From Pararhizobium arenae (GTDB taxonomy: Bacteria > Pseudomonadota > Alphaproteobacteria > Rhizobiales > Rhizobiaceae), in contig NZ_MOOY01000003.1 in the NCBI RefSeq assembly GCF_001931685.1, positions 62,001 through 126,000 on the forward strand: a stretch of DNA of 64,000 nt, given 5' to 3'. The notes under the pieces are model-generated. The model did no database searches. It was not told the origin of the DNA and worked only from the letters and a program-made list of their open reading frames with translations. This document shows positions 1 to 8,616 of the stretch, in pieces. The translations under genes and the position numbers were made by a program. How positions within the stretch are numbered: position 1 is the first letter of the stretch; each line of letters opens with the position of its first letter.

Positions 1-639
1 CTGCTTGTTTCCGGGACCGATGACGATGACCTTGGTGCCGATCGCCGTGCGCTCGTACAGATGTTCGACATCCTGGTTCATCATGCGGATGCAGCCGGAG
101 GACATATTCTGGCCGATCGTCCAGGGCTGGTTGGTACCGTGGATGCGGAAGCCCGAGTCGGACCTGCCCTTGTAGAGATAGAGCGCGCGGGCGCCGAGCG
201 GGTTGTCGATGCCGCCTTCCTGATAGGCGGGAAGGATGTGGCCCTTCTTGCGTTCGCGGGCGATCATCTCCGGCGGGGGCGTCCATCCCGGCCATTCGGC
301 CTTGCGCTGCACCTTGACCACACCCGACCAGCCGAACCCTTCGCGGCCAACGCCGATGCCGTACCGAATGGCCTTGTTGCGGCCCTCGACGAGGTAGAGA
401 TATCGGTTGTTGGTATCGACGATGATCGTGCCGGGCGCCTCGTCCGTCTGCAGGCGGACCTTGGTGCGCCAATATTGTTTCGGCGGCTTCTTCTGCGGCA
501 TGGCGACGAGCGTGACGTCGCTTTGGGTTGCGCCGGTCGTCGGTGCATGCCCCGGCGTGAAGGCGGCGGCATGGGATGCGGTCAGCAGCAGCGCGGCCGT
601 CACGGCGGCCGCAAAGGATGTGCGCAAGGTATATTTCAT
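1..639 (-). CDS. L,D-transpeptidase (YkuD/ErfK family), 3' end outside window
   Basis: Periplasmic enzyme that makes L,D cross-links in peptidoglycan. Only the first 213 codons are in the window; the C-terminus runs off the left edge. The ATG at 639 follows a good GGGGAG ribosome site. Residues 1-25 form a signal peptide (MKYTLRTSFAAAVTAALLL, then small residues). The family's catalytic signature is intact: HGTNQPW beginning near residue 167 and SSGCIRM with the nucleophilic Cys near residue 183. The next gene upstream on this strand (873-1652) is a paralogue with the same motif spacing, so this is a tandem pair. The family call is firm. The substrate (3-3 cross-link or attachment of an outer-membrane protein) cannot be told from sequence. 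Confidence 0.9.
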   Translation of the reverse strand, partial: MKYTLRTSFAAAVTAALLLTASHAAAFTPGHAPTTGATQSDVTLVAMPQKKPPKQYWRTKVRLQTDEAPGTIIVDTNNRYLYLVEGRNKAIRYGIGVGREGFGWSGVVKVQRKAEWPGWTPPPEMIARERKKGHILPAYQEGGIDNPLGARALYLYKGRSDSGFRIHGTNQPWTIGQNMSSGCIRMMNQDVEHLYERTAIGTKVIVIGPGNKQ

Positions 640-808
640 GAAAATCTCCCCTCTCAAACAATCGGTCTGGCAGCCACGCCTTCAGCGGTCGATCATTGGT
701 CGCAAGACGCTAACCGATAACGCTTTCAAGGCAAGGCTGGGTTCCATCCGATAGACCGAAAGTGATTGCTTCTGCTGTATCGCGGGGAACAGTTGTTGCA
801 GAAACGAC

Positions 809-853
809 ACGGGCGGCGCCGCGGAAACCAAGTCTTCCGCAGCCGCCGCCCGT
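809..853 (-). terminator. Nested stem-loop after the second L,D-transpeptidase gene
   Basis: ACGGGCGGC (809-817) pairs with GCCGCCCGT (845-853), and an inner GCGGAA (821-826) pairs with TTCCGC (835-840). It begins 20 bases past the stop of the 873-1652 gene on the minus strand. No long U tract follows on that strand, so it may stabilise the mRNA end rather than act as a classical intrinsic terminator. Confidence 0.5.
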
Positions 854-872
854 TTGTGCGTATGTCGTCCTG

Positions 873-1652
873 TCAGATCACGACCACTTTGGTGCCGACC
901 GGCACGCGTTCGTAGAGGTCTACGACGTCCTCGTTGCGCATGCGGATGCAGCCGGAGGAAACGGCATAGCCGATGCTCCAGGGCGCATTGGTGCCGTGGA
1001 TGCGGTAGAGCGTCGAGCCGAGATACATGGCACGGGCGCCCAGCGGGTTTGCCGGTCCGCCTTCCATCGAAGCGGGAAGATAGTGCCCCTTGGCGGCCTC
1101 GCGGGCGATCATCTCCGACGGCGGCCTCCAGGTCGGCCATTCGGCCTTGCGGGTGATCTTGTGGGAGCCGGCCCATTCGAAGCCCGGTTTGCCGACGCCG
1201 ACGCCGTAACGACGGGCCTCGCCCTTGCCGGTTACCAGATAGAGAAAGCGGTTGTTGGTATCGATGACGATGGTGCCGGTTTTTTCGTTGGTGTCGTAGG
1301 CCACCGTCTGCGGCAGGAACTGCGGGTCGATTTGCCGGGCCGCGGGCTTCTGCGGGCGCACCATGGCGACAGGTTGAGCCTGGGGCCGGGCGAATACGCC
1401 GGGAAGCTGGCGCATCGGCTCGCGAACGCGCATGTTTCGGGTGGCGGTGCGGCGCTGCGGTGCTACGGCTTGCGGCTGGCGCTTGCGATAGACGCCGGGT
1501 GCTGCCTGCACGCCGAGCTGCATCACCCACGGGGCGGTGAGATCGGGGCTGACCACAACGGGCGGGCGGTTGCCGTAGCGGTCCTGCGCTTCTGCAACGG
1601 AGGCGAGGGCGACAAACAGGGCAGTGGAAAGGATCAGGCTTTTCTTGAACAT
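873..1652 (-). CDS. L,D-transpeptidase (YkuD/ErfK family)
   Basis: Peptidoglycan L,D-transpeptidase, 259 aa, exported. The start at 1652 was chosen because it opens a clean signal peptide (MFKKSLILSTALFVALASV, then AEAQ); the frame is open 50 codons further upstream, but that part is Arg-rich and lacks export features. Residues 24-100 are a basic, Pro/Gln-rich linker. The YkuD domain fills the rest and carries HGTNAPW and SSGCIRM, with the catalytic Cys near residue 235. It pairs in tandem with the gene at 1-639; the two share closely similar sequences around both catalytic motifs. Rhizobiales carry many L,D-transpeptidase paralogues, linked to their polar growth and 3-3 cross-linked walls (general knowledge). 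Confidence 0.9.
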   Translation of the reverse strand: MFKKSLILSTALFVALASVAEAQDRYGNRPPVVVSPDLTAPWVMQLGVQAAPGVYRKRQPQAVAPQRRTATRNMRVREPMRQLPGVFARPQAQPVAMVRPQKPAARQIDPQFLPQTVAYDTNEKTGTIVIDTNNRFLYLVTGKGEARRYGVGVGKPGFEWAGSHKITRKAEWPTWRPPSEMIAREAAKGHYLPASMEGGPANPLGARAMYLGSTLYRIHGTNAPWSIGYAVSSGCIRMRNEDVVDLYERVPVGTKVVVI

Positions 1653-1879
1653 GGCGGACAAAATACCTTTCGCCGAACGGGGTCGATTGCACCGGCGGCC
1701 GCGGGAAAGCCTGTCGCCGATGTCATGTTGCTCGGCCGGATCGTGGCACCGCGGGGCAAGCGAATGGTAAACGCGCGACGTGTAAAAGGCCGTTGATCCC
1801 ATAAAGCTTTCGGTAGGGTTATCGGCGGCTTTAGGACTATGGTTGGCGATTGGTAAAACAGTGAATCAGAGGTTAAGAC

Positions 1880-2521
1880 GTGACGAAAGAGGCGCTTCCA
1901 CGGGGTATCATCACCGGCAGCGATGGCCGCAACCGCTGTGCCTGGCCGGCGGGCCTGCCGGATTACGAGCACTATCACGACGAGGAGTGGGGCCGCCCGG
2001 TCACCGACGATATCCGCCTGTTTGAGAAGATTTGCCTTGAAGGGTTCCAGTCCGGTCTGTCCTGGCTGACGATCCTGAGAAAACGCGAGGCCTTCCGGGC
2101 AGCCTTCGCCGGTTTCGATTTCGACGTCGTCGCCGGGTTCGGAGAAGCCGATATCGAGCGTTGCCTCGCCGACAAGGGGATCGTGCGCCATCGCGGCAAG
2201 ATCGTCTCGACCATCAACAACGCCCGCCGGGCTCAGGAGATGAAGGCCGAATTCGGCTCGCTGGCGCGGTATTTCTGGGCTCACGAGCCGAGCGCCGCCG
2301 AACGCCCCGATGTCGTCACCTGGGAGACGATCGCCGCCAATCCCACGACGCCGGTTTCCGTGCGGATTTCAAAGGATCTGAAGAAGCGCGGCTGGACCTT
2401 CGTCGGTCCGACAACCGTCTACGCCTTCATGCAGGCCATGGGACTGGTGAACGACCATATCGAAGGCTGCATCTGCCGGGGCAGGGTGGAGGAGATGCGA
2501 AGGAACTTCGCGAGGCCTTGA
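1880..2521 (+). CDS. tag: DNA-3-methyladenine glycosylase I
   Basis: Base-excision repair enzyme that removes 3-methyladenine from alkylated DNA; 213 aa, cytoplasmic. The GTG start at 1880 follows AGAGG at a suitable distance. Family landmarks known from E. coli Tag are visible: RCAWP near residue 20 and YHDEEWG near residue 33 supply the first zinc Cys and His, LSWLTILRKRE is the helix-hairpin region, and NDHIEGCICR at the C-terminus supplies the second His and Cys. It stands alone between the L,D-transpeptidase pair (divergent) and the DUF305 gene (convergent). No Ada-type regulator is nearby, so it is probably constitutive. Confidence 0.95.
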   Translation: MTKEALPRGIITGSDGRNRCAWPAGLPDYEHYHDEEWGRPVTDDIRLFEKICLEGFQSGLSWLTILRKREAFRAAFAGFDFDVVAGFGEADIERCLADKGIVRHRGKIVSTINNARRAQEMKAEFGSLARYFWAHEPSAAERPDVVTWETIAANPTTPVSVRISKDLKKRGWTFVGPTTVYAFMQAMGLVNDHIEGCICRGRVEEMRRNFARP

Positions 2522-2527
2522 CACTGT

Positions 2528-2558
2528 CTCCCTCTCCCCACAAGCGGAGAGAGGGGAC
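2528..2558. repeat. Rhizobial palindromic element (short copy)
   Basis: CCCTCTCCCC (2530-2539) faces GGAGAGAGGGG (2546-2556) in the gap between the convergent tag and DUF305 genes. It is a minimal copy of the CTCTCCCC/GGGGAGAG palindrome found at 6381-6725, 24605-24735 and 35495-35518. It could also serve as a bidirectional transcript end. Confidence 0.7.
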
Positions 2559-2571
2559 GTGCGGCCAGCTT

Positions 2572-2961
2572 TCAGCCGCCATTCCTGGCGAGCCACTCCT
2601 TCATCATTCTGATCTCGCCTTCCTGGGCGGCGATGATCGCCTCGGCGAGTTTTCGAATGGCTTCGTCCTTGCCGTATTGCAGTTCGATCCTGGCCATGTC
2701 GATCGCACCCTGATGATGGGCGATCATGCCGCGCACGAAATCGACATCGGCGTTGCCGCTATAGGTGATGTCCATGTCCTTGTGCATGCGGGCATTGGCC
2801 TCCGCAAAGGCCTTGCTTGATGGCCCGTTGTCGCCCTTGGGTGTTGCGGTTTCCATGGTGCCGTGGCTGCCGTGGTCCATGGCGTTCTGATCCTGCGCGA
2901 TGGCAGGGCTGGAAAGCGCCAGGGCGATCGCCGTGGCAGCAAGAATGTGTTTCAGGAACAT
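2572..2961 (-). CDS. Secreted DUF305 family protein (probable periplasmic copper-binding protein)
   Basis: Small exported protein, 129 aa. Residues 1-22 are a signal peptide ending AIA before Gln. A His/Met-rich stretch (MDHGSHGTMETAT) follows, then a DUF305 helical domain with the family hallmark GMIAHHQGAIDMA. DUF305 proteins are ferritin-like helical bundles often found in copper-resistance loci (family knowledge). The gene lies 51 bases downstream of the small Cys/His-rich exported protein at 3013-3384 on the same strand, so the two are probably co-transcribed. A metal-handling role is inferred from the domain and from the His/Met/Cys content of both products; no copper ATPase or CueR-type regulator is seen nearby. 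Confidence 0.8.
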   Translation of the reverse strand: MFLKHILAATAIALALSSPAIAQDQNAMDHGSHGTMETATPKGDNGPSSKAFAEANARMHKDMDITYSGNADVDFVRGMIAHHQGAIDMARIELQYGKDEAIRKLAEAIIAAQEGEIRMMKEWLARNGG

Positions 2962-3012
2962 TGTCTTTCCTCTTTTCCTGGTCTTGAAGATGCGGGCACG
3001 AGGCCCGTGCTG

Positions 3013-3384
3013 TTACAGGAGGAAAGAGGGCTTGGGCGGCGGGAACTGCGGCTCCAGCGGGGTCTCGTCAAGGCTTACCTGCAGCGCCGGCGGAACGCCG
3101 CGGTTTTTTATGACCGGATGCGGCGAGAGCAGATTTTCGGCCGGGATAGCGTAACAGGCGGCGCACAGCATCGGATGGCCCGCCCGCTTGCCGCATTGCT
3201 CCGCATCCGTATCGCAAGCGGCGTGCTGGACCATCGTGCCGTGCGCCGCATGCCCGCTTTGCCCTGTCGCATGCAAGCCATGGTTCGGATTGCTGCCACC
3301 CAGTTGCTGCGCCTGGCCAAGCGCCGACGTCCAGCCGCTGAGGATGGCACAGACAATCGAGAGCACGAAAACGATGCGACGCAT
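3013..3384 (-). CDS. Small exported Cys/His-rich hypothetical protein
   Basis: I do not recognise a firm family. The product is 123 aa from the ATG at 3384, which opens a hydrophobic export segment (RRIVFVLSIVCAILSGWTSA). The mature part is rich in His and Cys: NHGLHATGQSGHAAHG, then VQHAACDTDAEQC, then HPMLCAACY, giving two Cys pairs suited to metal binding. The C-terminus is Pro-rich (PLEPQFPPPKPSFLL), which faintly recalls DUF2946 proteins. It precedes the DUF305 gene by 51 bases on the same strand. An earlier in-frame start exists, but it adds an Arg-rich segment without export features. A periplasmic metal ligand is a reasonable guess, not shown. Confidence 0.6.
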   Translation of the reverse strand: MRRIVFVLSIVCAILSGWTSALGQAQQLGGSNPNHGLHATGQSGHAAHGTMVQHAACDTDAEQCGKRAGHPMLCAACYAIPAENLLSPHPVIKNRGVPPALQVSLDETPLEPQFPPPKPSFLL

Positions 3385-3455
3385 GCCAAGAGCATAAGCG
3401 GGAGACGGCGGGAATAAAAGATGCTTCTTCGCACGGCGCAGCACAGATGCCGCGA

Positions 3456-3872
3456 TCAGGAAGGCTGGCGCCCATAGGCGAAAACGCCCTGCATGCGGTC
3501 GCCGGTCGTCTCGTTGCCGAGCGTCGAGGTGCCGATGCACCAGACCGGATGACCCTTATCTTCCCCCAGTCGGACAAGGGTGCAGAAACAGAAACACGAG
3601 GCGACGGCGGTTGCCTCCTCTAGGATCGTCAGTGCGGTTTTGCGGCTTTCGGCGTCATAGGCGCGCATGATGTCGAGGAGCCCGCAGATCGTATCGGCCA
3701 GACCGTGCCGGTTTCGGGTGATCTCGCCGACCGAAAAGAGCCCGGTATCGAGGTCGCAATGCCATTCCTCGATCTCGTGATCCCCCTGCATTAGCTCGCG
3801 CAGCCACTGTTCATGGGCCCAGCTTTCCTCGGGCTCGATCACGCCGAAGCCGGGTTGAGGGATTCTAAACAT
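3456..3872 (-). CDS. Small stand-alone PAS-like protein, copy 1
   Basis: A 138 aa cytoplasmic protein with no named family that I recognise. It is a clear paralogue of the protein at 10557-11003. Shared blocks in order: W..DL..GLF.(I/V)G, HGL..T.CGLL, R.YD...R...L...E.A, S.FC..T, PV.C.G.S and G.(L/M)QG.F. This order matches a PAS_3 fold (W.wDl.tG near the start, D..R...l..a in the middle, a dG..rwv-like strand, then G...r..G). That assignment is inference. There is no output domain, so it would act by binding a partner. This copy has three Cys in SCFCFC. It is preceded by a strong stem-loop with a U tract (3970-4019), which suggests transcript control. Confidence 0.7.
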   Translation of the reverse strand: MFRIPQPGFGVIEPEESWAHEQWLRELMQGDHEIEEWHCDLDTGLFSVGEITRNRHGLADTICGLLDIMRAYDAESRKTALTILEEATAVASCFCFCTLVRLGEDKGHPVWCIGTSTLGNETTGDRMQGVFAYGRQPS

Positions 3873-3969
3873 GCGGACAGGCGCTCCTGCAGGCGGAATT
3901 TCAAATTTGAGACAGTTTCAGGCCCGCCGTTTTGGCGAAAACGAGAATGCGCTTTACCCGACAGGCAAA

Positions 3970-4019
3970 AAGGCCTGAAATCGCAAACCGATCGCCCCAT
4001 CGGTTTTGCGAAAGGCCTT
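3970..4019 (-). promoter_or_regulatory. Terminator-like stem-loop in the leader of the PAS-like gene
   Basis: AAGGCCT (3970-3976) pairs with AGGCCTT (4013-4019). Inside, CGCAAACCGAT (3982-3992) pairs with ATCGGTTTTGCG (3999-4010) with one bulge, closing on a 6-base loop. Read on the minus strand the hairpin is followed by TTTTTG, so it resembles an intrinsic terminator about 100 bases before the ATG at 3872. It could be an attenuator for that gene or the end of a short RNA transcribed from the 4020-4140 region. A second small hairpin, CGCC-GTTTT-GGCG, lies closer to the gene. Confidence 0.5.
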
Positions 4020-4139
4020 CCCCTTGATTTTAGAGAGTAATCGACCACGAACGGCTTCGAAATGGCCCGGATTGATCATTTGCTGTCCTCATGGTCGAGT
4101 GATTGGTGTTGATTCTTCTTCCGGTTGCGTGAGGGGCGC

Positions 4140-4766
4140 ATGCTGATCTCGAATGTAGGCGAACTCGTGCGGCAATTGCGGGAGTACCGGTTGCGGGCAG
4201 GCCTCAGCCAGGGCGACATCGCCTGGAAGCTCGGCTTCTCGCTGCCAACGGTTTCCCGGTGGGAGCGGGGAACCTGCACACCCGATCTCAGAGCCGTCGG
4301 CGCCATCGTCGATTTTCTGCGCCGGGCCGACAGTCACGACGAAAAGGCGCTGATCCGCGCCGTGCTGATGGCCCGCGACAGCCGCAACCTGTGGGAGGGC
4401 GAGCATGTGCGCTATCTCGCGGGCTCGCGGCAGGAATATATCGATACCCCGCAGATGCGCGCTGCCGTGGGCACCAGCATCCGTCATCACCTGACCGGCC
4501 TCTACCAGGATTTCATCGAGGATAAGGCGATGATCGCGAGCCTGAAGGCGCGGGAGCTGTCCAGTGTCGAGGTCTACAGCGGCGCGGCCCTGGCCACCAC
4601 CAGCATTCCGGAAGGGTTCGTGCAGCTCAAGCGCATGACCTTCCAGTCGCAGGTGAAGGGCATCATCCGCGCCGAAACCCACTCTATCCTCATCCCGAAG
4701 GCCGATGCGCCGATGGAGCATGGCGCGCGGCTGCACAGCTGGGATACGCTGTCGCGCCCCCTGTGA
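4140..4766 (+). CDS. XRE-family helix-turn-helix transcriptional regulator
   Basis: DNA-binding regulator, 208 aa. The ATG at 4140 was preferred over an upstream TTG because GAGGG sits 5-9 bases before it. Residues 5-65 form an HTH_XRE domain ([17 protein letters not shown], then [13 protein letters not shown]). The remaining 140 residues carry no domain I recognise; they are mostly helical and contain [12 protein letters not shown] and [13 protein letters not shown]. The gene lies 76 bases before hisS on the same strand but shows no sign of a functional link to it. Its leader overlaps the divergent leader of the PAS-like gene at 3456-3872, so the two could be co-regulated. Its target is unknown. 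Confidence 0.85.
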   Translation: MLISNVGELVRQLREYRLRAGLSQGDIAWKLGFSLPTVSRWERGTCTPDLRAVGAIVDFLRRADSHDEKALIRAVLMARDSRNLWEGEHVRYLAGSRQEYIDTPQMRAAVGTSIRHHLTGLYQDFIEDKAMIASLKARELSSVEVYSGAALATTSIPEGFVQLKRMTFQSQVKGIIRAETHSILIPKADAPMEHGARLHSWDTLSRPL

Positions 4767-4842
4767 CGCCTCAAAGGCTTGCCGCCGTAGGTGCGATCGT
4801 TTAGGGAAAGCCCAACAGCGCACAAGCCCGGACGTAATCCCC

Positions 4843-6363
4843 ATGAACGACAAGAAGAAAAAGCCTCAGAAGCTCAGAGCCCGCCTGCCGCGTGGCTTCG
4901 TCGACAGGTCCGCCGCCGATATCCGCGCCGTCGACGAGATGACCGCGAAAATCCGCGAAGTCTATGAGCGCTACGGTTTCGATCCGGTCGAAACACCGCT
5001 GTTCGAATACACCGATGCGCTCGGAAAATTCCTGCCCGACAGCGACCGTCCGAACGAAGGCGTCTTCTCGCTGCAGGATGACGACGAGCAGTGGATGAGC
5101 GCGCGCTATGATCTCACCGCGCCGCTCGCCCGCCATGTCGCCGAGAACTTCAACGACATCCAGCTGCCTTACCGCACCTACCGCGCCGGCTACGTCTTCC
5201 GCAACGAGAAGCCGGGTCCGGGCCGCTTCCGCCAGTTCATGCAGTTCGATGCCGATACGGTCGGCGCCGCTGGCGTCCAGGCCGATGCCGAAATGTGCAT
5301 GATGATGGCCGATACGATGGAAGCGCTCGGCATCAAGCGCGGGGATTATGTGATCCGGGTGAACAACCGCAAGGTTCTGGATGGCGTGCTCGAAGCCATC
5401 GGCCTCGGTGGCGACGAGAACGCCAATGCGCGCCTGACCGTGCTGCGTGCCATCGACAAGCTCGACAAGTTCGGCCCGGAAGGCGTCAAGCTTCTGCTCG
5501 GTGCCGGCCGCAAGGACGAAAGCGGCGATTTCACCAAGGGTGCGGGCCTGAATGAAGAGCAGATCGCCAAGGTCCTGTTCTTCGTCGGCATCACCGATTA
5601 CGCCAAGAGCGCCGATGAACTGGCCGCTCTCGTTGCCGGCACCTCCAAGGGTGCCGAAGGTGTCGAGGAGCTGAACCTGATCGGCAGCCTCGTGACGAGC
5701 GCCGGTTATGACGCTGGCCGCATCAAGATCGACCCGTCTGTCGTCCGCGGTCTCGAATATTACACCGGCCCGGTCTTCGAAGCCGAGTTGCAGTTTGCGG
5801 TCACCAACGAGAAGGGCGAGAAGGTCGTCTTCGGTTCGGTCGGCGGCGGTGGTCGTTATGATGGTCTCGTGTCGCGCTTCATGGGCCAGCCGGTGCCGGC
5901 CACGGGCTTCTCCATCGGCGTCTCGCGCCTGATGACGGCACTGAAGAACCTCGGCAAGCTCGGTATGGAAGAGGTTGTTGCCCCCGTCGTCGTCTGCGTC
6001 ATGGACCGCGATATAGAGAGCCTCGGCAAGTACCAGCAGTTCACCCAGACGCTGCGCCATGCCGGCATCCGCGCCGAGATGTATCAGGGCAACAAGAAGA
6101 ATTTTGGCGACCAGCTGAAATACGCCGACCGCCGCAACGCTCCGCTTGCCATCATCCAGGGCGGCGACGAGCGGGCGCAGGGTGTCGTGCAGATCAAGGA
6201 CCTCATCGAGGGCAAGCGCCTTTCCGGCGAGATCGAGGACAATGCGACATGGCGCGAGGCGCGCGTGGCGCAGGTGTCGGTGCCGGAGAGCGAACTGGTC
6301 GATAAGGTCCGCGAAATGCTGGCGGCGCAGGCCGAGGATCGGGCGAAAACAAAGGGTCTCTGA
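4843..6363 (+). CDS. hisS: Histidyl-tRNA synthetase
   Basis: Class II aminoacyl-tRNA synthetase charging tRNA-His; 506 aa. The ATG at 4843 begins MNDKKKKP; the frame is open further upstream into the XRE gene but without synthetase sequence. Visible: motif 2 ([18 protein letters not shown], near residues 119-136), the histidine-binding [12 protein letters not shown] near residue 303, motif 3 GGGGRYDGL, and a C-terminal anticodon-binding domain from about residue 400. The length fits the long alphaproteobacterial form. The catalytic half resembles hisZ, which follows 435 bases downstream beyond a repeat block, as in other rhizobia. Together with hisZ and hisG it forms a histidine-linked cluster. 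Confidence 0.97.
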   Translation: MNDKKKKPQKLRARLPRGFVDRSAADIRAVDEMTAKIREVYERYGFDPVETPLFEYTDALGKFLPDSDRPNEGVFSLQDDDEQWMSARYDLTAPLARHVAENFNDIQLPYRTYRAGYVFRNEKPGPGRFRQFMQFDADTVGAAGVQADAEMCMMMADTMEALGIKRGDYVIRVNNRKVLDGVLEAIGLGGDENANARLTVLRAIDKLDKFGPEGVKLLLGAGRKDESGDFTKGAGLNEEQIAKVLFFVGITDYAKSADELAALVAGTSKGAEGVEELNLIGSLVTSAGYDAGRIKIDPSVVRGLEYYTGPVFEAELQFAVTNEKGEKVVFGSVGGGGRYDGLVSRFMGQPVPATGFSIGVSRLMTALKNLGKLGMEEVVAPVVVCVMDRDIESLGKYQQFTQTLRHAGIRAEMYQGNKKNFGDQLKYADRRNAPLAIIQGGDERAQGVVQIKDLIEGKRLSGEIEDNATWREARVAQVSVPESELVDKVREMLAAQAEDRAKTKGL

Positions 6364-6380
6364 CGTGGCGAGAGCCTACC

Positions 6381-6725
6381 CCCCTCTGTCAGCTTTGCTG
6401 ACATCTCCCCCTCAAGGGGGGAGATCGGCCCGGAGCATGCTGCTTGCTTCCTCTTCTCCCCTTGTGGGAGAAGGTGGCGCGCAGCGCCGGATGAGGGGGA
6501 CGGCTGGCTCTGAATTCGCGGCGAAGACCCCCTCATCGCCTCGCATTGGCTCGGCACCTCTCCCCGTGGGGGAGAAGAGGGATGAGCGGCAAACTCCATC
6601 GTCCCCTCTCCCCGCGTGCGGGGAGAGGGCTAGGGTGAGGGGCAAACTTTCATCCTCGATATCGTCACGATACAGCCCCTCATCCGGCCTGTCGGCCACC
6701 TTCTCCCCGCAGGCGGGGAGAAGGG
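6381..6725. repeat. Composite block of palindromic intergenic elements between hisS and hisZ
   Basis: The 435-base hisS-hisZ gap is packed with at least five palindromic units: 6381-6425 (ends CTCAAGGGGGGAGAT), about 6451-6510 (CTTCTCCCC facing GGGAGAAGG with a CGCAGCGCCGGATGAGG tail), 6528-6582 (CCTCTCCCC facing GGGGAGAAGAGG), 6602-6652 (CCCTCTCCCCGC facing GCGGGGAGAGGG with a GTGAGGGG tail) and 6676-6725 (CTCATCCGGC, then TTCTCCCCGC facing GCGGGGAGAA). They belong to the mobile palindromic repeats typical of rhizobial chromosomes. They would form strong hairpins in RNA and may limit read-through from hisS into hisZ. No gene is seen inside. Confidence 0.9.
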
Positions 6726-6798
6726 ATATGCCGCACCCTCTCGCTTCCGCTCTTTCCTTTTCGGTAAAATGCCTTCTGGCGGACATCGGAATAAACCC

Positions 6799-7917
6799 AT
6801 GACTCTCATCAACCTGCCGGATTTCGCCGGCGATCTCATCGCGGATTTCGAGCGGCTCGGCACCACGCGGGTCGACACGCCGGTCATCCAACCGGCCGAA
6901 CCTTTCCTCGATATGGCCGGCGAGGACCTGCGCCGCCGCATCTTCCTCACCCAGAGCGAGACGGGCGAGAACCTCTGCCTTCGGCCGGAGTTCACCATCC
7001 CCGTCTGCATGCGCCATATCGAGACCGCAACCGGCACGCCGAAGCGTTACTCTTATCTCGGTGAAGTCTTCCGTCAGCGCCGCGAAGGCGGCAGCGAATT
7101 CTATCAGGCCGGCATCGAAGATCTCGGCACCCGCGATTTCGCCGGTGCCGATGCTCGCGCCGTGGCCGATGCCGTGGCGATCCTCGGCAAGCTCGTGCCG
7201 GAACAGCCGCTCGCCGTCACCATGGGCGATCAGGCGATGTTCGAAGCTGTGGTTGCCGCGCTGGGCCTGCCCGCCGGCTGGCAGAAGCGCCTGATCCGCG
7301 CCTTTGGCGAACACGCACAGCTCGAAGCGCTGATGCAGCGGCTGGCCAAGCCGGAGCACGTCTCGGGCCTCGGCGCGGAAGTCGAAACTCTTGCGAAAGA
7401 AGATGAAGAAGGCCTGATCGCCCATATCGATGGCGTGATGGAAGCGACCGGCTATCTCACCAATGCCAGCCGTTCGCCGAAGGAAATCGCCCGGCGGCTG
7501 AAGGAGAAGCTGGCGCTGGCCGGCACCTCGCTCGATCCCGCAAAGCTCGATGTGCTCAGGGAATTCCTGTCGCTGAATGTCAGCCTGCGCTATGCGCCGG
7601 GCGTGCTGGCCGATTTCGCCGAGAGTACCGGCCTGCCATTGCAGGCGGCCGTCGATCGTTTCGATGCGCGCGTTGCTGCTTTTGCCAATGCCGGCGTCAA
7701 GCTGTCGGACATCACCTGGCGGGCCGCCTTCGGCCGTCCGCTCGATTATTACACCGGCCTCGTCTTCGAGGTCACCTTGCGCAATGATCATCGGGTTCTG
7801 GCCGGCGGTGGCCGCTATGACGGCATGCTGACGCTGCTGGGCGCTGAAGAAAATATCCCGGCTGTCGGCTTCTCGCTGTGGCTGGACCGGATAGAAGCGG
7901 TGAGGGGAGAGCGCTGA
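6799..7917 (+). CDS. hisZ: ATP phosphoribosyltransferase regulatory subunit
   Basis: HisZ is a catalytically dead histidyl-tRNA synthetase paralogue that activates short-form HisG and confers histidine feedback on the first step of histidine synthesis. The protein is 372 aa from the ATG at 6799 ([12 protein letters not shown]). It keeps HisRS-like motif 2 surroundings ([13 protein letters not shown], then [18 protein letters not shown]), [13 protein letters not shown] and [10 protein letters not shown], and it lacks the anticodon-binding domain. Its TGA overlaps the ATG of hisG by one base, a classic translational coupling for a two-subunit enzyme. The ribosome site is weak (CGGAATAA). Confidence 0.96.
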   Translation: MTLINLPDFAGDLIADFERLGTTRVDTPVIQPAEPFLDMAGEDLRRRIFLTQSETGENLCLRPEFTIPVCMRHIETATGTPKRYSYLGEVFRQRREGGSEFYQAGIEDLGTRDFAGADARAVADAVAILGKLVPEQPLAVTMGDQAMFEAVVAALGLPAGWQKRLIRAFGEHAQLEALMQRLAKPEHVSGLGAEVETLAKEDEEGLIAHIDGVMEATGYLTNASRSPKEIARRLKEKLALAGTSLDPAKLDVLREFLSLNVSLRYAPGVLADFAESTGLPLQAAVDRFDARVAAFANAGVKLSDITWRAAFGRPLDYYTGLVFEVTLRNDHRVLAGGGRYDGMLTLLGAEENIPAVGFSLWLDRIEAVRGER

Positions 7918-8609
7918 TGATCACCATAGCCTTGCCCTCCAAGGGCCGCATGAAGGACGATGCCTCCGCGATTTTTGGAAAAGCCGGTTTCAAGGTCGTC
8001 GCCGTCGGCAACGAGCGTTCCTATCGCGGCCGCCTCGAAGGAGTCGACGATGTCGAGATCGCCTTCCTTTCGGCGTCGGAGATATCCCGCGAGATCGGCA
8101 ATGGCTCGATCGATTTCGGCGTCACCGGCGAAGACCTGATCCGCGAAGGACTGGCTGAGGCAGATGTCCGCGTCGAGTTCTGTGCCCGCCTCGGCTTCGG
8201 TCATGCCGATGTTGTGGTCGCCGTGCCGGAGATCTGGCTCGATGTCGACACCATGGCCGATCTCGGCGATGTCGCCGCCGATTTTCGCGCCCGCCACGGC
8301 CGGCGCCTGGCGATCGCCACCAAATACTGGCGGCTGACCCAGCAATTCTTCTCCAGCCAGCACGGCATCCAGCTTTACCGCATCGTCGAAAGCCTGGGCG
8401 CAACGGAAGGGGCTCCGGCTTCCGGCTCGGCCGATATCATCGTCGATATCACCACGACCGGCTCGACGCTGCGGGCCAATCACCTGAAAATCCTGTCGGA
8501 CGGTGTGATCCTGAAATCGGAAGCCTGCCTCGTGCGGGCCCGCAAGCCGGAGCATGAGGGCGATGCGACGGTGGCTGAGATCATCAGCCGCGTGCGCGCC
8601 GTCGTCTGA
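7917..8609 (+). CDS. hisG: ATP phosphoribosyltransferase, short form, catalytic subunit
   Basis: Catalyses ATP + PRPP to phosphoribosyl-ATP, the committed step of histidine synthesis. The 230 aa length and absence of a C-terminal ACT-like domain mark it as the short form that needs HisZ. The start ATG at 7917 shares its A with the hisZ stop and is preceded by GAGGGGAGA. Motifs: [11 protein letters not shown] at the N-terminus, [10 protein letters not shown], and the PRPP-binding segment [19 protein letters not shown] methyltransferase gene starts 7 bases downstream, so hisZ-hisG-methyltransferase is one operon. Confidence 0.97.
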   Translation: MITIALPSKGRMKDDASAIFGKAGFKVVAVGNERSYRGRLEGVDDVEIAFLSASEISREIGNGSIDFGVTGEDLIREGLAEADVRVEFCARLGFGHADVVVAVPEIWLDVDTMADLGDVAADFRARHGRRLAIATKYWRLTQQFFSSQHGIQLYRIVESLGATEGAPASGSADIIVDITTTGSTLRANHLKILSDGVILKSEACLVRARKPEHEGDATVAEIISRVRAVV

Positions 8610-8616
8610 GACCGGC

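Noticed and set aside
3839..4048. 69-codon minus-strand open frame upstream of PAS-like copy 1
   Set aside because: It runs through the hairpin at 3970-4019 and overlaps the start of the real gene, with no coding features.
6381..6725. CRISPR array or insertion-sequence end
   Set aside because: The units are palindromes of different lengths without regular spacers or terminal repeats, and no cas or transposase gene is near.
6799..7917. Second histidyl-tRNA synthetase
   Set aside because: It lacks the anticodon-binding domain, is shorter, and overlaps hisG, all of which mark HisZ.
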